DNA from: Ostrinia nubilalis
Taxonomy: Eukaryota; Arthropoda; Insecta; Lepidoptera; Crambidae
Direction of reading: 5' to 3'
Length of the DNA stretch: 64,000 nt
NCBI RefSeq assembly: GCF_963855985.1
Contig: NC_087095.1
Location: forward strand, 13,898,001 to 13,962,000
Every line of letters begins with the position of its first letter. Position 1 is the stretch's first letter. Below the pieces are notes generated by a model. It was not told where the DNA came from. It saw only the letters and a program-made list of their open reading frames with translations, and ran no database searches. This document shows, piece by piece, positions 11,564 through 23,401 of the stretch. Made by a program: the position numbers and the translations under genes.

Positions 11564-11640
11564 CCACACACATTGCGATAACATTATGCGACATTGATTT
11601 GACAGCAGCGGAGTGAAGTCTTGCGACTATGCAAAATGAT
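11564..11640 (+). repeat. Unnamed repeat, left copy of an inverted pair
   Basis: GGGCCACACACATTGCGATA...GTCTTGCGACTATGCA is recognisable in reverse orientation at 12554-12616. The intervening kilobase contains two RTE tails. Confidence 0.5.
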
Positions 11641-11667
11641 ACCCTGTAATCGTAGCGCATACAGACA

Positions 11668-11918
11668 TAGACGGGGCGGGGCACATAGCTCGTAGAGCTG
11701 ATGGCCGCTGGGGCAGGAAAGTTCTTGAGTGGCGACCACGAGCCGAAAGACGTAGCGTGGGCAGGCCTCCCACTAGGTGGACCGACGATCTGGTGAAGGT
11801 CGCGGGAGGTGCCTGTATGCGAGCGGTGCAGGATCGGTCTTCGTGGAAATCCTTGGGGGAGGCCTTTGTCCAGCAGTGGACGTCTTTTCGGCTGAAACGA
11901 ACGAACGAACGATACGTA
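11668..11918 (+). mobile_element. RTE LINE 3' fragment with (GAAC)n tail
   Basis: Encodes the end of an RTE reverse transcriptase: RADGRWGRKVLEWRPRAE, then GRPPTRWTDDLVKVAGG and WKSLGEAFVQQWTSF, followed by an AACGAACGAACGAACGA tail. The 5' part of the element is missing, as usual for target-primed insertion. Confidence 0.85.
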
Positions 11919-12107
11919 TTACCACTATTTACCAGACATTACTATTTATTGCATACTCGCCGGATTACACGTAGGAGCACGCGCGTAACAGCTTCGGCCT
12001 TGCATTATTATAAGATCTTGTTCCGCCCTTTTACGAACTTCCTCCGTGAGGATATCCCCGCCGAATTCTATGATGAACCTATCAAAAGTCATATTCTGCA
12101 ATGTCAA

Positions 12108-12256
12108 CCCACCACAAGGTGGACCGACGACCTGATAAAGGTAGCGGGAAGGCGCTGGATGCAGGCCGCTACCAACCGTGCGATGTGGAAGTCATTGGGG
12201 GAGGCCTATGTTCAGTAGTGGACGTCCTGTGGCTGAAATGATGATGATGATGAAGA
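12108..12256 (+). mobile_element. RTE LINE 3' fragment with (ATG)n tail
   Basis: Encodes TRWTDDLIKVAGRRWMQA and MWKSLGEAYVQ, then a stop, then GGCTGAAATGATGATGATGA. It belongs to a different tail class from the neighbouring copy at 11668-11918. A long open frame running through both copies is an accident of their arrangement. Confidence 0.85.
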
Positions 12257-12553
12257 AATGAATGAAAATGACAAATCTTCGAACGTGTATAATACCGTGC
12301 CAAAGTAATCATATAATTTTGGCACCTTAATAACTATTGCCGTTTTTGTTGTAAAGATCATGCAGCGCTACTTGCGGATATTATTGGAAAGAAAACTATG
12401 TGGGCTCTAGATCTGAAGCCGCTTTAACGAACACGAAGTGCTCATACAATGCGGCGTATTTTCTTCCAGTCTTTAGTCAGGACTTTAGTCGAATTAAAAC
12501 CCCGGTTGAACGTGATATAGCCGCACTAGAATACGATGCTTTTTTGCATAATC

Positions 12554-12616
12554 GCAAGACTACGTTCCGGTGTCGACCGAATGTTATCATGATGTATGTG
12601 GCCCAGGGGTTACCGT
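12554..12616 (-). repeat. Unnamed repeat, right copy of an inverted pair
   Basis: GCATAATCGCAAGACTACG and ATGTATGTGGCCCAGG match the reverse complement of 11564-11640 with several differences. The pair could be TIRs of an old element or two independent copies. Confidence 0.45.
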
Positions 12617-12684
12617 AGCCGCTAAGGTTTGAAACTTCTTGCTTAAAATATTGTAGTCTTTGGCATAGACTACGATGGTAGTCA

Positions 12685-13015
12685 TGGAGATAGGAGTTTG
12701 TTATCTCGTGTCAGATGTAAATGGTGAAAAGAAAACTCATGATTCGTGGTATTTTTATGTAATATGTAGGTATTTTATAAAAGTGGAACCCCGAGTGATC
12801 TCCAAAACCCATTCTATTATTATATACGATTCGGCTTCGATATCTATAATACAATAGGAGTTTATTTCATGTGTCAGATGACAAGGGTGGAAACAACCTA
12901 CGATTCATGTTGTTTATTTACGTGCAATATGTGGGCATATTGTAAAAGTGGAATGCCGAGTTGTATTTCTAAAACTTGTTCTATTATTTTATACTATTTG
13001 GCTGCGACTCGGCGT
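12685..13015 (+). repeat. Two diverged direct repeats of about 165-170 bp
   Basis: The phrase ATAGGAGTTTGTTATCTCGTG near 12689 recurs as ATAGGAGTTTATTTCATG near 12855. Later phrases also recur: GATTCGTGGT versus GATTCATGTT, and AAAAGTGGAACCCCGAG versus AAAAGTGGAATGCCGAG. The copies are diverged, so this is an old tandem duplication. Confidence 0.55.
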
Positions 13016-13030
13016 GACGACAATACAAAA

Positions 13031-15567
13031 CATTTTTCGCGAATCGGTGTTCATACATTCACACAATACATTAGACGCCATGTTGTCATAAACGACATAT
13101 TATAAAATCGCTGTGATTTAATATTCTTAATCATTAATTTTATGGCAAGTGTCCATCAGGAATCGTTGTTCTTACACACAGAATCGTATTATTTCGCTTT
13201 CGGGTAGTAATATGTCAAAATTGTTGGTTCTTTAGGCGAACAATGTATGGAGAACGAACATTGTCCTTTCGGAATCGAACATCAACATCATTTTCCTGAC
13301 AGAAAAATAAAATCATAATATTCGTTTTTCCCTGCAATCTTAAAAGTCATAATAACAAAATTATGTATCTACCATTACTTTTTGTATACCCACTGAAAAT
13401 ATTTTGTAACTGGTATTCGTTTGCCTTTTTTTAAATTTATTATTCTGTACTTAACCTGATCCCATTTACATAATCCATACTACTACTATTTTAGATATAA
13501 AAAAACTCTTATAAGGCACAAAAACAGTAACGGATCAATATCAATCACATTTATAGTTTGTGGAATAAGCTACTTTTTATCATGAAAACACACGATCGTA
13601 GCGGGCGGATAGTTGTAAAACAAATATACAGAGTATTTCTTTTTTTGTATCAAAGCGATCCGAATTATTAGACTCATGAGTAATTCTTTTAACAAACTTA
13701 AATGAACTCACCAAAATGTACCTACATAAGACTTTAGTTAAGAGGTATCATTATTAATAGGAACCATTTGTTGATAGATGACTGACTTATAAATAAAATA
13801 ACGAAAAACGTAGGTATCCATGTTTCCTAAGCTAATTTAAACATGATTACTGATGGGGTCACAAAAAAGGCTCTGTAATATTTACAGGCATGTTTGCCCA
13901 TAAACGCGGGTCGCCGGGATGAAAGAGTGAAGGGAAAATGCGAGCAGATATAAAATACAAGACCCTAAACTCCTTAACATAAAACATACTACAAAATATC
14001 TTCCGGCTTATATGATCGGAGGCTGTAACGTATCCCTAAATCATGATGACTCATCAGAAACTCGGGGTTTGCTTAATAAGTTTATCTGAAAAGGGTTCCC
14101 TGTAGCACGCTTTATAAAATCCCCAAGAAATGCATCATTCTGAAGTGATAAGTCATACCAGATTTAAGTATAAATTTTATAGCAAATAAAGGTTCGGAAT
14201 CCTCACTACAGCTCTCCCTGTTTTCGTTTTTCTTAAAAATCAAAACCAACACTATTACTGTATATTTTTTTAATAGGATTTTGTTGTATTAAAAACGAAA
14301 GGAGTCGTAACTCCAGAAAAACAGCCATCTGACACACTCTCTGGCACACCTTTAAGAGGAACATTTTATTTTTGTTTCGAATTGTTTTTAGGTCCATGAT
14401 CCGAACAGACAATGTTAAATCCAAAAGAAATGATTCAATGTTTACCTTAAAACCTCGCACCGTACACAAGTTGGATTGTGTTTACATTTTTAATAAACAG
14501 AACGGGCAATAAAAACAGGCATGTAACAACACGATTGCTGAATCGTAGTATTCCAAACAATACTATTGTTCGTAAGCGCCAAACAAAAAATATCGTTTCT
14601 ATATCCTTGCAAATAAATGGGAAAGCTTAGGTCTCGATAAATCCGGACCTGAAAAAGCTTTCGATGGCTAGTCAGCAAAACTTTTATGTATTGTTTTTCG
14701 TGGAAAACGAGTTTCGGCGTGCTTTGGTGGAAATACAATAAATGCACACATGTTTTTGTTAAACATTTATTTTATATGTAGGTAGGTACTAACTTTTGCT
14801 TACAGTTCCATCTCGGGAACTTTTGTTCGTGAAAGAAAAGCTTTCGTTCTGAGAAATGCCCTAAAATAATTATAAAAATGTCACTGGTTTAAAGCTGAGT
14901 AATATTGTAAACTTTTATTTAAATTTTTAAACACAGAGATTTATTTGGTTTTCACATTTTTGTGCTTTATACCCTTTAGTTAGACCTTGAACTGAAACTG
15001 TAAGGTCTGAAATCTTGCAGTCTTGTTGTACACATAAACAAACTGAAGTGGACACAAAGAAAATAATTACTTCATATTCTGGTTTGAAAAATATTTTACT
15101 TTTATAAGTCCGTAGATATAAGCTGAACTGTGCCAGTTTTTTTAACAATCAAAAGCATCACAAAGACGTCTGCACTCCTACAGTCAACATGCCAACGCCT
15201 ATTCATTCACGCCTGCTGCTCTTTCACAATTTTTGAATGGACGCCAATGAAAAGAAACGTACCGTTCTACTGCAATATCATATAGTAGCTAGAGTAGATC
15301 TTTAACAGGCATATTATCGAAAAATAAAGACATTATATCGATAAACATATCCATAGTTCTTTGTCTGGTAGTGAAATTAACAAAATCTATCTATCAAAGC
15401 TTTTACCTGAACCAAAAAAAAATATTATGAGTAAAAATATTTTTGGAGAAAAAATAAGGCATTGTCTAAAAATGCTAAATAGAATGGTAATTTCAAAACG
15501 GTGTCATTTTTCAATCAGAGATTATCGCTAAATATAAGAAATAATTTAGAGAAAAAATACACAGTTA
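13031..15567. other. A+T-rich noncoding sequence
   Basis: Small minus-strand frames (14233-14469, 14490-14747, 14927-15148) have no recognisable domain. I see no RNA gene or repeat here. Confidence 0.5.
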
Positions 15568-15685
15568 GGCTGAGTTGCACCACCAAACTTTAACCGTAGC
15601 TATAACGATAACCGGTGTATTTTGTATGGAGTTTGACCGATTTTTGACGTTTGTTAAAGTCAAAGTAAAATGGTGCAACCCAGCC
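15568..15685. mobile_element. GGCTGAGTTGCACC MITE, copy 2
   Basis: Complete copy from GGCTGAGTTGCACCACC to TGGTGCAACCCAGCC, with TA immediately outside both ends (15566-15567 and 15686-15687). Confidence 0.88.
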
Positions 15686-15923
15686 TATATGTAACAGATT
15701 AAGGCTTGGTATTTCTGCTAAAGTAGGTATTTCGCGCTGTCAAAATCTGCGCGCGCAATACTTCGCCGAAGACAGCGCGCCAAAGAGCTCTCGCGGCTAC
15801 ACAGTATAGAAATACGCAGTTGGTTAGGTTAGGTTGACTTCCTTCCGTTCAAGCGTCACACTCACAGCACTTTCTAATACAAATCATATCCAAGTGATAC
15901 AAATTAAAACAACTTTCAAAATT

Positions 15924-15965
15924 TTTGGGAATATATCGACGGCAGAAAGCGGAAATGTCGTATCT
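15924..15965 (+). repeat. Inverted repeat flanking the RTE, left copy
   Basis: CGACGGCAGAAAGCGG followed by GTCGTATCTCAAAAA. The reverse complement occurs at 19607-19648, on the other side of the RTE element. It may mark an older TIR element into which the RTE inserted. Confidence 0.45.
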
Positions 15966-16551
15966 CAAAAATTGGCTAAAATGACTTTTAATTGTATTGT
16001 ATTAAGAAAAAAAAGCCGCGTCGAATGGTGTATGTATCGTCTTTCTACGATGAAAAAAAATTTAGATACGTCATAGAATTTTTTCCAGTTTTTTTACAAT
16101 TTACTTGACCAATTGCTGTAACTGGTCAAAAAAACGCAACTTTCGAAAATAAAATAGATACGACCACACTACTAGTATGTTAAACAGTTACAGCACTCTT
16201 TTTCTGAGTCGAACATTGATTTTTAAGGAGATACAGCATTTCAGCCGCCCTAAAATCTTACGATGTCGAACATACAGCAAATGCGCCGAACTGACGTGAG
16301 TACTTATAAAATAGTTACTGCATTTCAAACGTATCATCTAATAGCGAAAATCTTACTAACATCATTAGAATAGAGTCTTGTTTTGTGTACAGCAAGTAAT
16401 ACGTCACTCTAGCAAAACAAACCCCCTCCACCCGCTGCGTCATACGCCATTCTGATCGCGCGGCAGTTGTGCGTTAGCGCCGATAGTGAGAACGCAGAAT
16501 TGTAAATTCTTAAAATAAATATTATTTTACATTTTTATTTGTTGTTTCGTT

Positions 16552-17013
16552 TCAGCCGAAAGACGTCCACTGCTGGACAAAGGCCTCCCCCAAGGATTTC
16601 CACAAATACCGGTCCTGCGCCGCTCGCATCCAGGCCACGCATTTTGTCTTGTCCATGTTCATTTTAAGACCCACTTGTTGAGAGGCTCTACTGAGGCCAT
16701 CGAGCATTGTGTTTAGGTCCTCCACGGTCTCAGCTATGACTACGATATCGTCCGCGAAACGAAGGTGGGTGATATACTCGCCGTTGATATTTATGCCGAA
16801 TCCGCTCCAGTCCAGAAGCTTGAAAACATCTTCCAGGGCGGTGGTGAACAGTTTCGGAGATATGACATCTCCCTGTCTCACTCCTCGCTGCAACTGGATA
16901 AGTTTCGAGTTCTGATCCTGGAGGCGGACCGACATTGTAGCGTTTTCGTACAAGCCCTTCAGCACTTCGATGTATCTATAGTCAATTTGGCACCGTTGGA
17001 GAGACTGTAGCAC
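16552..17013 (-). pseudogene. RTE reverse transcriptase, palm with FADD box fused to C-terminal tail
   Basis: Contains QLQRGVRQGDVISPKLF (motif B), HLRFADDIVVIAETVEDL (motif C, catalytic Asp pair) and LKMNMDKTKCVA, then jumps to WMRAAQDRYLWKSLGEAF. The join removes several hundred bases relative to a complete RTE. Frames on the plus strand in this interval are antisense shadows. Confidence 0.9.
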
Positions 17014-17024
17014 TGCCCAGGTCA

Positions 17025-18065
17025 GTCGAAGGCTTTTTCATAGTCCACAAACGCCTAAGTGGCTGATTATAATCTGCCGTAGCGTATGTATGTGGTATAT
17101 GGTACTAAAGCCTTTTCGGAAACCGGCTTGTTCGGGAGGCTGGAAGTCGTCGAGCCTGCGTGCGAGACGATTCGTGATGACTCTCGAAAACAGCTTGTAG
17201 ACATGGCTCAGAAGTGAGATAGGTCTATACATTTTTCAACAAGGTTTTGTCGCCTTTTTTGAAGAAAAGTTTCACCACACTTCTGTGCCATGCCGTAGGC
17301 GTTTTTCCCTCAAGTATGACGGAATCGAACAGCCTCTGAAGAGCCTTTAGTACCGGCGTTCCGCCTGCTTTCAGAAGCTCAGCCGTGATTACATCATCAC
17401 CCGGTGCCTTGTTGTTTTTCAGCAGTTTGAGAGCCATTCTAATCTCGTACAGACTGACGTCCGGGATATCTTCGGTGTAGTGTAGGGTGAATCTAGCTTT
17501 TGGGTCTTCAGCTAGATTTGGGAAGTACACTCGTGTATAATTGTCCGTAGAACTTCTCAACTTCTTCCAATAACTCAGGCCCCGACGAGATGTCTCTGCC
17601 ATCCTCGGTCTTCAGCTTGGTCAGTTGACTTTGGTCAACAGACAGATCCCTTGCGAACACTTTAGAGCCTTTGTTACGCTCAATCGCCTCTTTAATACGA
17701 TCTGTATTAAATTGGCGTAGGTCGGGAGTCAAAGACTTGGAGATCTTTCTGTTAAGACGCCGATACTGAGCAGCATCTTCAGAGGACTGCAGAACCAAGT
17801 TTCGTCTCTCTTCTATAAGTTTATTGGTGAGGTCAGAGATCTTTTTGGTTTCTTTTGAACGACGGGTTTTAAAGAACTTAGACCCAGTCGTTTGGACAAT
17901 TTCCACGAACCTGTCATTGTATTCGTCCACAATTTCGCAGTCTCCCAAGAGTCCCAGGCATTCGAAACGATTTTGCAACTCGAGCTGAAAGCTTTCGGGG
18001 TTTTGGAGTTGGATGGGCGCTGGGCGGAGCGTAGACATCATCAGTCGACGCCTCTCGAGCTTCAC
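17025..18065 (-). pseudogene. RTE reverse transcriptase, N-terminal part in three frames
   Basis: The first segment (18065-17508) carries KLERRRLMMSTLRPAP and an alpha-helical linker. After a frameshift near 17545 the next segment (to 17225) has NNKAPGDDVITAELLKAGG and WHRSVVKLFFKKGDKTL. After another shift, 17232-17038 has [20 protein letters not shown]. Motif A ([10 protein letters not shown]) is in yet another frame at about 17055-17025. All expected motifs are present in order, so this is one decayed gene and not several small ones. Confidence 0.88.
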
Positions 18066-18111
18066 AACGGTAAAATGGGACCGGGAGCTATGTATGGCTC
18101 TGGAAATATCC

Positions 18112-18624
18112 TCATATACATAATATAGTCTCCACTTCGTCGTCGGGGTGTTCCGTGGTCTGTGCGTATACCTGTATGACCTTCAGCGAATACCGTTTGG
18201 TGATTCTGAGTATAAGGTACGCTACCCTCGCCGAAATACTCTCGATCTGGACCACGTAGTTGACAAGGGACTTGTGGACGATAAACCCGACACCACCCTG
18301 GGACTGTTGGTCGCCCTCCCGGAAATAGAGAAGGTTTCCGGATTTCAGGATTATGGTGTCCTCCCCCTCTCTTCGGACTTCGCATAATCCTACGATATCC
18401 CACCGCAACCTGCTCAGTTCTTCCTCGAATTCAGCGAGCCTCACGTCAGTCCGCAGCGTGCGAGTGTTAAATGTTGCCAGGGCCAGAGGTCGTCGGGGTT
18501 GGTAGCCTGTCGGTACCCGGTGATTCTTAGCACCTCTCGCGCCAACGTTACCGTGACCGCTACCGTGGCCCGGGATAGTGGGGCCGCTGGGGACTAGGGG
18601 CCGTGTTTTTTTGTGTCTCTTCAT
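18112..18624 (-). pseudogene. RTE endonuclease (APE-like), truncated
   Basis: The frame encodes the first half of an apurinic-endonuclease-like domain: FNTRTLRTD, then DIVGLCEVRR with the catalytic Glu, then GGVGFIVHK and VYAQTTEHPDDEVE. In intact elements this domain nicks the target DNA. The GDFN and SDH catalytic motifs that should follow are absent, and the frame stops at 18112. Proteins annotated as craniofacial development protein 2-like in insects often derive from this same domain. A further frame upstream (18560-18844) overlaps it and probably belongs to the 5' leader. Confidence 0.88.
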
Positions 18625-18860
18625 GAGGGGATTTTGCCTTAATCGCCATGCTTGGCAGGCGGGTTAGCGATCGCAGTTTTTTTTGTGAGGTTTCGCACGC
18701 AGACGCTGCTGCCCGTCCGGTGCTGCAGGGATTTTGTCGCCTATTACGACACGCCTCCTGTTGGCGGTGGGGAAGAGTATTCTTTATGGCCGTCCCCCCC
18801 ACGAGGCACTTGTTGTTTACGTGTTTAAAAATAATAAATGGCAAACCTCAGGACAAAGTA

Positions 18861-20233
18861 TAAGTAAGTGATTGTTGCAAGCAATAAAGAGAAAGTATAG
18901 CAGACTGATTTATGTAACTAATGAACAAAGAAGGAAAAGTAACATGATGATTATTTTTATTTAGTTTAAAAACTAATACTGAATTTAGCAGATTGATTGT
19001 TGAAACTAATGAAGAAGAAAAACTATGGCAGGCTGATTGTTAAACTTTTAAAGAGAAAGTGTATGCTTCTTAAAATTAATGAAGAAGAGAGATAAACTAA
19101 TAAAGAAGAATATTTTTGTCGGACTGATTATTATAATTAAAAAACAGACTGATTTTTTTGTGCCATTACATTCTTAAAATTTAAATAAAACAGTTAAGAA
19201 AAAGATACAGTATTTTATTGTTTTCACATCTCTGACTCTTATTGTAGATAAAACATTTCAAATGTAGAAAGTTATTTCATTATAAGGTCCATACAGCTAA
19301 ATAGCCCTGTAGAGTTTATCGTTTCTTTGAGATACAGCAGATCCGCTGCCTGGGAATTGAAGTCAACTTAAATAAGCCATACATTTTACCTTCCTGATAC
19401 AACATTTCTGCAGCTCGATATTAAAAAATCAATTGCTGTAACTAGTCAAAAGTCAATGAAGTAGTAACTCTAGATTATTCCAATCACCTTTATTAAATAA
19501 AGTTTAATTAGTAGACAAAACATGTAAAATTTCAGCTTTCTAACTTTCTTAATTTAAGATTTATGAATTTTTGAAATAGTTTTTTTGCTCTGGTGTAAAA
19601 TCGGACTTTTTGAGATACGACAAAATCGCTTTCTGCCGTCGATATTTTAGAATCGAATAAATATAGAATATAACTGCCAAAGTAAACACGATTCAAAGAG
19701 GCGTGGCGTCACCCGACCTTCCGGAAGTTCCGCGCCGGCTAAAAGAATTTCAAGATTACGTCACCTGACCTATCGGTAGATCCTCGGGAGCTTGAGCGAT
19801 TGGAAAAATATTTTATGATCAGTTACTCGTAGTAGCGATTATTTAGAGCTTGGATAATAAATTGTAGTTGTTGCAATTCACAAAGCTTTGCATGTGGTTA
19901 ATTACATTAATCAGTACACGCATCAATTTTGTTCAGTCTTTTTGTTTATTAATAAATAAAAATATCATACTAAAATTGCATACATATTTGTTTGTATTGG
20001 TCTGGGTGTTTTCTTTCCATAATTTATGTATAACGTATGTACGGGGCTCTGTATCGAAAATCACTATGAGCAATGAGCATCACACACTGTTACCTGGAGT
20101 GCATTACCGCAGCAAAATTTTTATAAATGTTGTGCTTTAGAGAGTCGAGAGTATAGCAGATAATTAGTCCATCGTGAGCAGAAATTTGTCCACTAATAGC
20201 AAAATTCGTTCAAATTATAGTTTTAAAGTTATT
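18861..20233. other. A+T-rich sequence with an inverted-repeat remnant
   Basis: 19607-19648 is the inverted partner of 15924-15965. Otherwise I see no gene; the 90-codon frame at 19868-20140 has no recognisable motif. Confidence 0.5.
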
Positions 20234-21222
20234 GGCTAGAAGATTCTTTTATCTTGCAGCTTAGACCTTTAGCTACAGACCTTAGACAGTATTTTTGAAA
20301 CATTCTTACGCATGGTGGAGGAAGGGACGCTCTAGAGCAGTGGTTCTTAACCGGTGGTCCGCGGACCACTGGTGGTCCCTGGAGGCATTCCAAGTGGTCC
20401 ACGATGTGCACTTGCACACCTTGGTCAAAACCACTTTTAACTGATTTTTGCAGTCAAACTGGTTTTGACCGATTATGAGGTGGTCCCTGACAAGACAGAA
20501 ATTTGGTAAAATGGTCCCTCATGACTTAAAGGTTAAGAACCACTGCTCTAGAGACTCAAAACTACAAGGATACACATGAACTCCAGTTTTAAATCCGTTG
20601 ATATCTGCTGCATCTGCCATGTTTTTGGCTATAAGATTCTTCTATCTTACGGCTTAGACCTTTAGCTACAGACCTTAGACAGTATTTTTGTGAAAATTCT
20701 TACGCATGGTGGAGGAAGGGACGCTCTAGACACTCAAGTCTACAAGGAGTCACATCAGCTCCAGTTTTAAATCCGTTGACATCTGCTGCATCTGCCATCT
20801 TTTTGGGTAGAAGATTCGTCCATCTTGCAGCGTAGACCTTTAGCTACAGACCTTAGACAGTATTTTTTTGACAATTCTTACGCATGGTGGAGGAAGGGAC
20901 GCTCTAGACACTCAAGTCTACAAGGAGTCATATGAACTCCAGTTTTAAATCCGTTGACATCTGCTGCATCTGCCATCTTTTTGGGTAGAAGATTCTTCCA
21001 TCTTGCAGCGTAGACCTTTAGCTACAGACCTTAGACAGTATTTTTGAAACATTCTTACGCATGGTGGAGGAAGGGACGCTCTAGAGACTCAAGTCTACAA
21101 GGAGTCATATGAACTCCAGTTTTAAATCCGTTAACATCTGCTGCATCTGCCATCTTTTTGGCTAGAAGATTCTTCTATCTTACAGCTTAGACCTTTAGCT
21201 ACAGACCTTAGACAGTATTTTT
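20234..21222 (+). repeat. Tandem satellite, about 177-bp unit, five copies (last partial)
   Basis: Units begin at about 20234, 20627, 20805, 20983 and 21160. Each carries TAGACCTTTAGCTACAGACC, CATGGTGGAGGAAGGGACGC and ATCTGCTGCATCTGCCAT. The spacing is 177-178 bp once a 208-bp insertion plus its 8-bp duplication in the first unit is removed. The units are closely similar, indicating recent amplification or homogenisation. Nothing in it looks coding. Confidence 0.92.
20338..20545. mobile_element. Non-autonomous hAT element with 8-bp TSD
   Basis: Starts CAGTGGTTCTTAACC and ends GGTTAAGAACCACTG, a perfect 15-bp TIR. It is flanked by CTCTAGAG at 20330-20337 and 20546-20553, an exact 8-bp duplication fitting the hAT preference for nTnnnnAn targets. 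It is 208 bp long with no transposase, and it interrupts the first satellite unit. Confidence 0.95.
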
Positions 21223-21424
21223 TATTATTTATTTGTGTCAGTGTGCTCTTCTAAAGAGTGTAAGGCGATTGTATGTAGGTACTATTAAAATGTAATTTTA
21301 ACTCATTGGTTTTGTCTCATATTTGAGGAATGTACTATGTATCATGAGTAGAGTCTTCGTTTAAAAGGATGCGAACGATTTAAATTTCAATAGGTAGACA
21401 AAATTGATAATTCTTAATTATCAA

Positions 21425-22063
21425 AAAGGACAATGACCAAAAATGTATGGAGTGTGGTCCAAATGTCCACCACTAACGAGACCTATGTAGTAAAATAGTC
21501 TACTAAATACTGATTCATTATAACTAAACCGCAATAAAAAATATGCTGTCAGTAAAAAGTTATGACTGAATGAAAAGTCTGTTTTTTACCTTTTCATCCG
21601 AAAAATGTTCTTGATATCATTCTATCCATTGCACATTTTGGACTAATCTACGCATGTTATGTCATATCGCATGTGGCGCGGGGTTATAGATGAATTTTAT
21701 TAAATATTATACTAGCTGTGCCTACGACTTTGTACGCGTGAAAATAGTTTGAATAATATTTCCCATTTTTACAACATTTGTCTTTACTGCTCCGCCCCTA
21801 TTGGTTGTAAGGTGATGTTATTTATCCTAAAACCATCCTTGATAAATGGGCTATCCATAACAAAAATATTTTTTCAAATCGGACCAGTAGTTCCTGAGAT
21901 TAGCGCGTAAACTACTGCAGTTTTTGAAACAGTCATAACTTTTTACTGACAGCTTATTTTTTTTTCATCCCATACTGAAAGTTAATCTCTATTTAATGGA
22001 CTATAAGCCAATATAGGTCTCATTAGTGGTGGACATTTGGACCACTTTTGGTCATTGTCCTTT
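21425..22063. mobile_element. Inverted-repeat element with AAAGGACAATGACC ends
   Basis: The left arm (21425 to about 21585) and right arm (about 21929-22063) are inverted copies sharing AAAGGACAATGACC, GTCCAAATGTCCACCACTAA and CTGTCAGTAAAAAGTTATGA. The centre is occupied by an ACTAGC-type repeat (21712-21918). No transposase is present. Confidence 0.8.
21712..21918 (+). repeat. ACTAGC-head repeat, diverged copy
   Basis: ACTAGCTGTGCCTACGACTT through GGGCTATCCATAAC and CAAATCGGACCAGTAGTTCC to ATTAGCGCGT. The same phrases appear in reverse orientation at 63178-63387. Confidence 0.7.
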
Positions 22064-22962
22064 AAGCTTTCTCCAGTAACACTGATATTATTATACTGTG
22101 ACTCATCAAAGTCATCATTGTCAAAAATATTGACAAATCGCGAACTGTCACGGCCAAAAAACTGACACGCGTCCGTCCTCCGTAAGCGCCACCGCGCGAC
22201 TGATTGAGATTGTCCAAGCCGTCATGGACGATTTTTTCCACATTTTTTAACATAGTAACTAAATAAGACGCAATATAAAAATTTCATCCGTTAAAAGCCC
22301 TCAAGTTATTTCTGAACTTTAGTTTAGTAAAAGATTTAGAATCTCAAATCGCTTATTTTAATAATAAAACCATAAATAGAAAACGAATAGAGGTAACTTT
22401 GGGAATATATTCTATCGAGTCAACTTCATCAAATCGTGTTTCCATCCGTTAATAGCCCTAGAAAATATCCTCAACTATGCCCAATAAAAATCTTAGCCTT
22501 TAATTTTACTGTTTAGTACCTCAAAAATGAAAAATGAAAACCTCATTTTCGCCATTTTCTCTGCTACCCGGCCTTAATAAAGCGGATTACTATCTATATG
22601 CTTGTTCGCTCTCTACAGTAGATTGTTAATCGGCAACCCTAACAGTGATTCAGAGTAACACTGAGCTTAAATAACAGAGGAACAAACTGAAAATGTAAAC
22701 GTGGCTACTGGCTCTGGATTGAATATTGATTTATTTCAGTTATGTCGATACACTATTGCAGGTATCGCGAAAGTGGGTTGATCATTGCCGAGGGTTAGAT
22801 AACCGAGATTGCTAACGTTTTGAGTAAAAATACATGCACTAAGAGCATTGCAGTGCTCTCTAAATTTTGCTTAAAAGTATGTATTTGTTACAAAATCCAC
22901 CTAATCTTGAAATGTGATATATCATTAGGTACAAATACAAAGTTTTAAGTTCCCTATTAAAG
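22064..22962. other. Noncoding sequence
   Basis: Includes a moderately G+C-rich patch near 22140-22240 (CGCGTCCGTCCTCCGTAAGC), probably repeat-derived. I see no supportable gene. Confidence 0.45.
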
Positions 22963-23193
22963 ACTAGCGGCCGCCCGCGACTTCATACGCGTGGATCCCG
23001 TTTTACCCCCTTAGGGGTGGAATTTCGTAAAATCCATTCTGTGACATAGGCATCCCTACATCATAACATCTATCTGCATGCCAAATTTCAGCCCGATCCG
23101 TCCAGTGGTTTGGGCTGTGCGTTGATAGATCACTATGTCAGTCAGTCAGTCAGTCAGCTTTGAGTTATATACCTACATATATTTAGAGACTAG
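22963..23193 (+). repeat. ACTAGC-head repeat with (GTCA)n tail
   Basis: ACTAGCGGCCGCCCGCGACT head, then ACCCCCTTAGGGGTGGAAT, CATGCCAAATTTCAGCCCGA and a GTCAGTCAGTCAGTCAG tail, ending TATATTTAGAGACTAG. Confidence 0.8.
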
Positions 23194-23401
23194 TTGTCGA
23201 ATTACTCAAGAATAAAAAACTCCACTTGAGTAAAACTGCGGGAAAATACTAGTTTAGAATCCGAAAATTGAATCCATGAGTAGCTGTTATACGATCTAGG
23301 GTAACATTTTCCATCTCGTTAGACGACATCCCTTGATAACGTTAAATTAAATCGGGTGTCCTATTCTCAAATAATTTATGGCTGCTTTCCTTTTTATACA
23401 G

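Larger units (their letters stand above)
16540..18860 (-). mobile_element. RTE-clade LINE, internally deleted and decayed
   Basis: Endonuclease then reverse transcriptase are ordered from right to left, with the shared RTE 3' tail (SLGEAFVQQWTSFG) at 16552-16630. The 3' end carries GAAACGAAAC instead of a long microsatellite. Two deletions are visible. One removes the second half of the endonuclease (junction near 18065-18112). The other fuses the palm (KTKCVA) directly to the last coding segment (WMRAAQDRYLWKS), removing the thumb and most of the C-terminal region. Several frameshifts are also present, so the copy is dead. Confidence 0.9.

Noticed and set aside
11757..12218. 153-codon open frame.
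   Set aside because: It runs through two separate RTE 3' fragments and the spacer between them. The fusion is accidental.
16709..17010. Plus-strand frames opposite the RTE reverse transcriptase, and a similar case at 17892-18387.
   Set aside because: They are antisense to clear RT and endonuclease motifs and have no features of their own.
20234..21222. Regular repeats that might suggest a CRISPR-like array.
   Set aside because: Units are 177 bp and repeated as a whole, with no unique spacers, in a eukaryotic genome. It is a satellite.
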